Positions 62,517 to 64,000 of a stretch of 64,000 bases of DNA are shown one piece after another; position 1 is the first letter of the stretch; the number at the start of each line of letters is the position of its first letter. The notes below the pieces were generated by a model. The model saw nothing but the letters and a program-made list of their open reading frames with translations. It did no database searches and was not told the origin of the DNA. The position numbers and the translations under genes are program-made. The stretch comes from an uncultured bacterium (lineage in GTDB: Bacteria > Fidelibacterota > Marinisomatia > Marinisomatales > Marinisomataceae): contig CAJJCZ010000009.1 in the NCBI GenBank assembly GCA_905182795.1, positions 60,119 through 124,118 on the forward strand, given 5' to 3'.

Positions 62517-63131
62517 TTATTTAAGGACTTTATCAGTCTCTTTATTGCTCATGATTTTTGAATCATCATATGTTCCATTCTTTTTCGCTTCTGCAATCGC
62601 ATTAGGGAAAAGATGTTCATACGATACTTTCACTTCTTCGTTGTCACGGTACGTGACAATCTTAGATAAACCAGCAGCAGATTCTACTTCTTCAAGCTTT
62701 AACTCACCATTTGTGTTGTCAACAAAGACTTGTTCACCAATGACTTGCTTTATTTCATAGTAGTAATTGGTAGTATACTTCCTACCATACCATTCAAAGA
62801 TTTCATCTGCACCAAGCTCTTGACGTGCATTTTTAAATGCTTCTTGGAAGCTTATTGCTCCACTTTTTGCTAACATCTTATTTTCATCCCATACATCAAC
62901 GATCATGTCTGATTCGTCTATATACTCGTCTAAAGCTAATTCAATCGCTTTAGAGGGGACTGTAGTGTCTTCTGGTATGTTTTCTACTACTTCAGCTATC
63001 ACAATTTCTATAGCTTCAGGTTCTAGGGTAGTAGCAGTTAATTCTACTTTTTTTGTTTCATTCATGATAAACATAAGCGATCCAATACAGATTGTAACTG
63101 CACCTAGGACAAACTTTTCAATATTATTCAT
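62517..63131 (-). CDS. Membrane-anchored acidic protein, unknown function
   Basis: 204 residues. One N-terminal membrane helix (about 6-24), then an acidic linker (about 32-90) and a compact domain with 'SFQEAFKNARQELGADEIFEWYGRKYTT' (about 96-123), resembling the 'FKEAR..LG....F.W.G..Y.T' pattern seen in some Bacteroidetes-type envelope proteins (from memory). No enzyme motif is seen. It is divergent from the LPP20-like gene. Confidence 0.6.
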   Translation of the reverse strand: MNNIEKFVLGAVTICIGSLMFIMNETKKVELTATTLEPEAIEIVIAEVVENIPEDTTVPSKAIELALDEYIDESDMIVDVWDENKMLAKSGAISFQEAFKNARQELGADEIFEWYGRKYTTNYYYEIKQVIGEQVFVDNTNGELKLEEVESAAGLSKIVTYRDNEEVKVSYEHLFPNAIAEAKKNGTYDDSKIMSNKETDKVLK

Positions 63132-63241
63132 TTATTTTAACTCCGTTGTTTGTGCCTCTTAATGTCGCTTTCATACTATTTGATACAATATTTAATACAA
63201 TTGGTTCCAGATAATATTCGTATATTTAATTGGAATAGACA

Positions 63242-63265
63242 TATCTCTATTTATTGATAGAGATA
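63242..63265. promoter_or_regulatory. Perfect 9-bp inverted repeat upstream of the LPP20-like gene
   Basis: TATCTCTAT at 63242-63250 and ATAGAGATA at 63257-63265 flank a 6-base spacer, 25 bases before the ATG at 63290. It could be an operator dyad or a 5'-leader hairpin. No T-run follows on the plus strand, so it is not a terminator. Confidence 0.45.
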
Positions 63266-63289
63266 GAATAAAAAAAAAGAGGTAAGATT

Positions 63290-63865
63290 ATGAATAATAA
63301 ATATATACAATATACAAGCGTATTTGCTTTATTTTTTTTGGTAGCCTGCGGAACTTCTTCTAAGTTAGTTTCAACACAACTTGTAGATGGAGCAGTAGAC
63401 AATGCTAAAAATTGTCTAAAAGATTCTCCAAAATGGGTAATGACACCGGGTAAGAATAATGCAGTTGGAATTGGTAAGTCTACGGATTTATCTTTCAGTA
63501 GAACTAAAGCTAGAACAGATGCTGTTGCCCAATTAGCTGCTCAGATCGATACCAAAGTTCAAGCTCAGCTTGATCAATTAATTGCAGATCAAGGAAGCGA
63601 GTTTGCGAGAGCAACAAAACAAGCAATCAGTGAAACTGTAAGCACTACCATAAATCTTTTTGATGTAAAACAGTATTATTTATGTCCTGAAATGATTTCT
63701 GGAAAAGAAGGATACCAGTCCTTTGCGTTATTAAATCTTGATACAGAAAAGATGATAGCCAGATTAGGTGCAGCAACAGATAAGTTAAGAGCTGAATCAA
63801 AAGAAGATGGCTTTAAAAGTCTTCTAGATAGTTTTGATTCAGGATTAAATACTGTATTTGATTAA
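63290..63865 (+). CDS. LPP20-like lipoprotein
   Basis: 191 residues. Lipobox 'LVAC' (about 17-20) predicts a lipoprotein. The LPP20-type domain has 'SPKWVMTPGKNNAVGIGKST' (about 46-65) and 'SFSRTKARTDAVAQLAAQI' (about 68-86), the 'W..G.G.a....A...A...A...La' pattern of the family. A helical middle and a C-terminal helix follow. GAGGTAAG precedes the ATG. A second exported protein starts 9 bases downstream. Confidence 0.78.
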   Translation: MNNKYIQYTSVFALFFLVACGTSSKLVSTQLVDGAVDNAKNCLKDSPKWVMTPGKNNAVGIGKSTDLSFSRTKARTDAVAQLAAQIDTKVQAQLDQLIADQGSEFARATKQAISETVSTTINLFDVKQYYLCPEMISGKEGYQSFALLNLDTEKMIARLGAATDKLRAESKEDGFKSLLDSFDSGLNTVFD

Positions 63866-63874
63866 TACTCTATA

Positions 63875-64000
63875 ATGTACAGACTATTAATCTTTGTTTT
63901 TATTACAGGGATATATGCTCAAGACAATAGCTTTTCATGTGAACAAAGAATTAATCTTTTAAAAGATGATTCCTACTGGTACGGATATGGTATTGTTAAG
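63875..64000 (+). CDS. Exported protein, N-terminal part (runs off the window)
   Basis: 42 residues before the edge. Signal peptide ending 'ITGIYAQ' (1-16), then 'SYWYGYGIVK', which resembles the Trp-containing start of LPP20/LpoB-like domains in the upstream gene, so it may be a related protein. The gene is cut by the window edge. Confidence 0.55.
   Translation, partial: MYRLLIFVFITGIYAQDNSFSCEQRINLLKDDSYWYGYGIVK

Overview
The window is a densely packed, AT-rich stretch of a bacterial chromosome with no prophage, insertion sequence, rRNA operon or CRISPR array. Genes commonly overlap by 1-4 bases (TAATG, ATGA), convergent genes meet stop to stop, and no gene-free gap reaches 300 bases. Many exported proteins have short signal peptides ending in FGQ, FSQ or YSQ. 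Families common in the Fibrobacteres-Chlorobi-Bacteroidetes supergroup are present: a DUF5916 protein with a CBM9-like domain, an Omp28/thioredoxin lipoprotein, TPR lipoproteins, a DUF6029-like barrel and LPP20-like proteins. I infer a small-genome, probably marine member of that supergroup, for example Marinimicrobia (SAR406). This is inference, with no database search behind it.

Layout: 0-2.9 kb, end of glutamate dehydrogenase, then pgk-tpiA-secG and tRNA-Leu(GAG). 3-6.5 kb, a TPR protein, a HAD phosphatase, acpS and murA. 6.6-12 kb, the trkA-trkH potassium system, uvrC, and a convergent cystathionine beta-synthase-like gene. 12.1-15.1 kb, the tldD-pmbA protease pair and tRNA-Cys plus tRNA-Leu(UAA). 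15.1-21.3 kb, assorted small enzymes and membrane proteins, an acidic-repeat protein and tRNA-Ser(GGA). 21.3-26.6 kb, tRNA-Ser(UGA)-gltX, two thioredoxin-fold proteins around a predicted barrel, and tRNA-Arg(ACG)-tadA. 26.6-31.4 kb, a steroid-reductase-like membrane protein, an SDR, a thioesterase, yaaA and a TPR lipoprotein. 31.5-38.6 kb, dnaX-ybaB-recR-pgsA-pgpA-cinA-recA and an RNA methyltransferase. 38.6-42.5 kb, an AGCS symporter, rnhB, lepB, a coiled-coil protein and tRNA-Leu(CAA). 42.5-48.9 kb, an acyl-CoA synthetase, a PqqB-like hydrolase, the DUF5916 protein and small envelope proteins. 48.9-56.5 kb, thrS-infC-rpmI-rplT-pheS-pheT-zapA-folD. 56.5-64 kb, a DUF885 peptidase-like lipoprotein, cutA, a small membrane protein, an MBL hydrolase, a nitroreductase, a DUF1295 protein, a CDP-glycerol glycerophosphotransferase-like protein and LPP20-like lipoproteins.

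Most genes are housekeeping. The main points of interest are: tadA sits 3 bases behind the gene for its own substrate, tRNA-Arg(ACG); uvrC appears to start at AUA and to lack the C-terminal helix-hairpin-helix domain; infC uses the classic AUU start; DnaX has lost its zinc-binding cysteines; gltX starts 2 bases after a tRNA-Ser gene; and a lipoprotein signal sequence has been partially duplicated. I see no clear multi-gene system that is wholly new.
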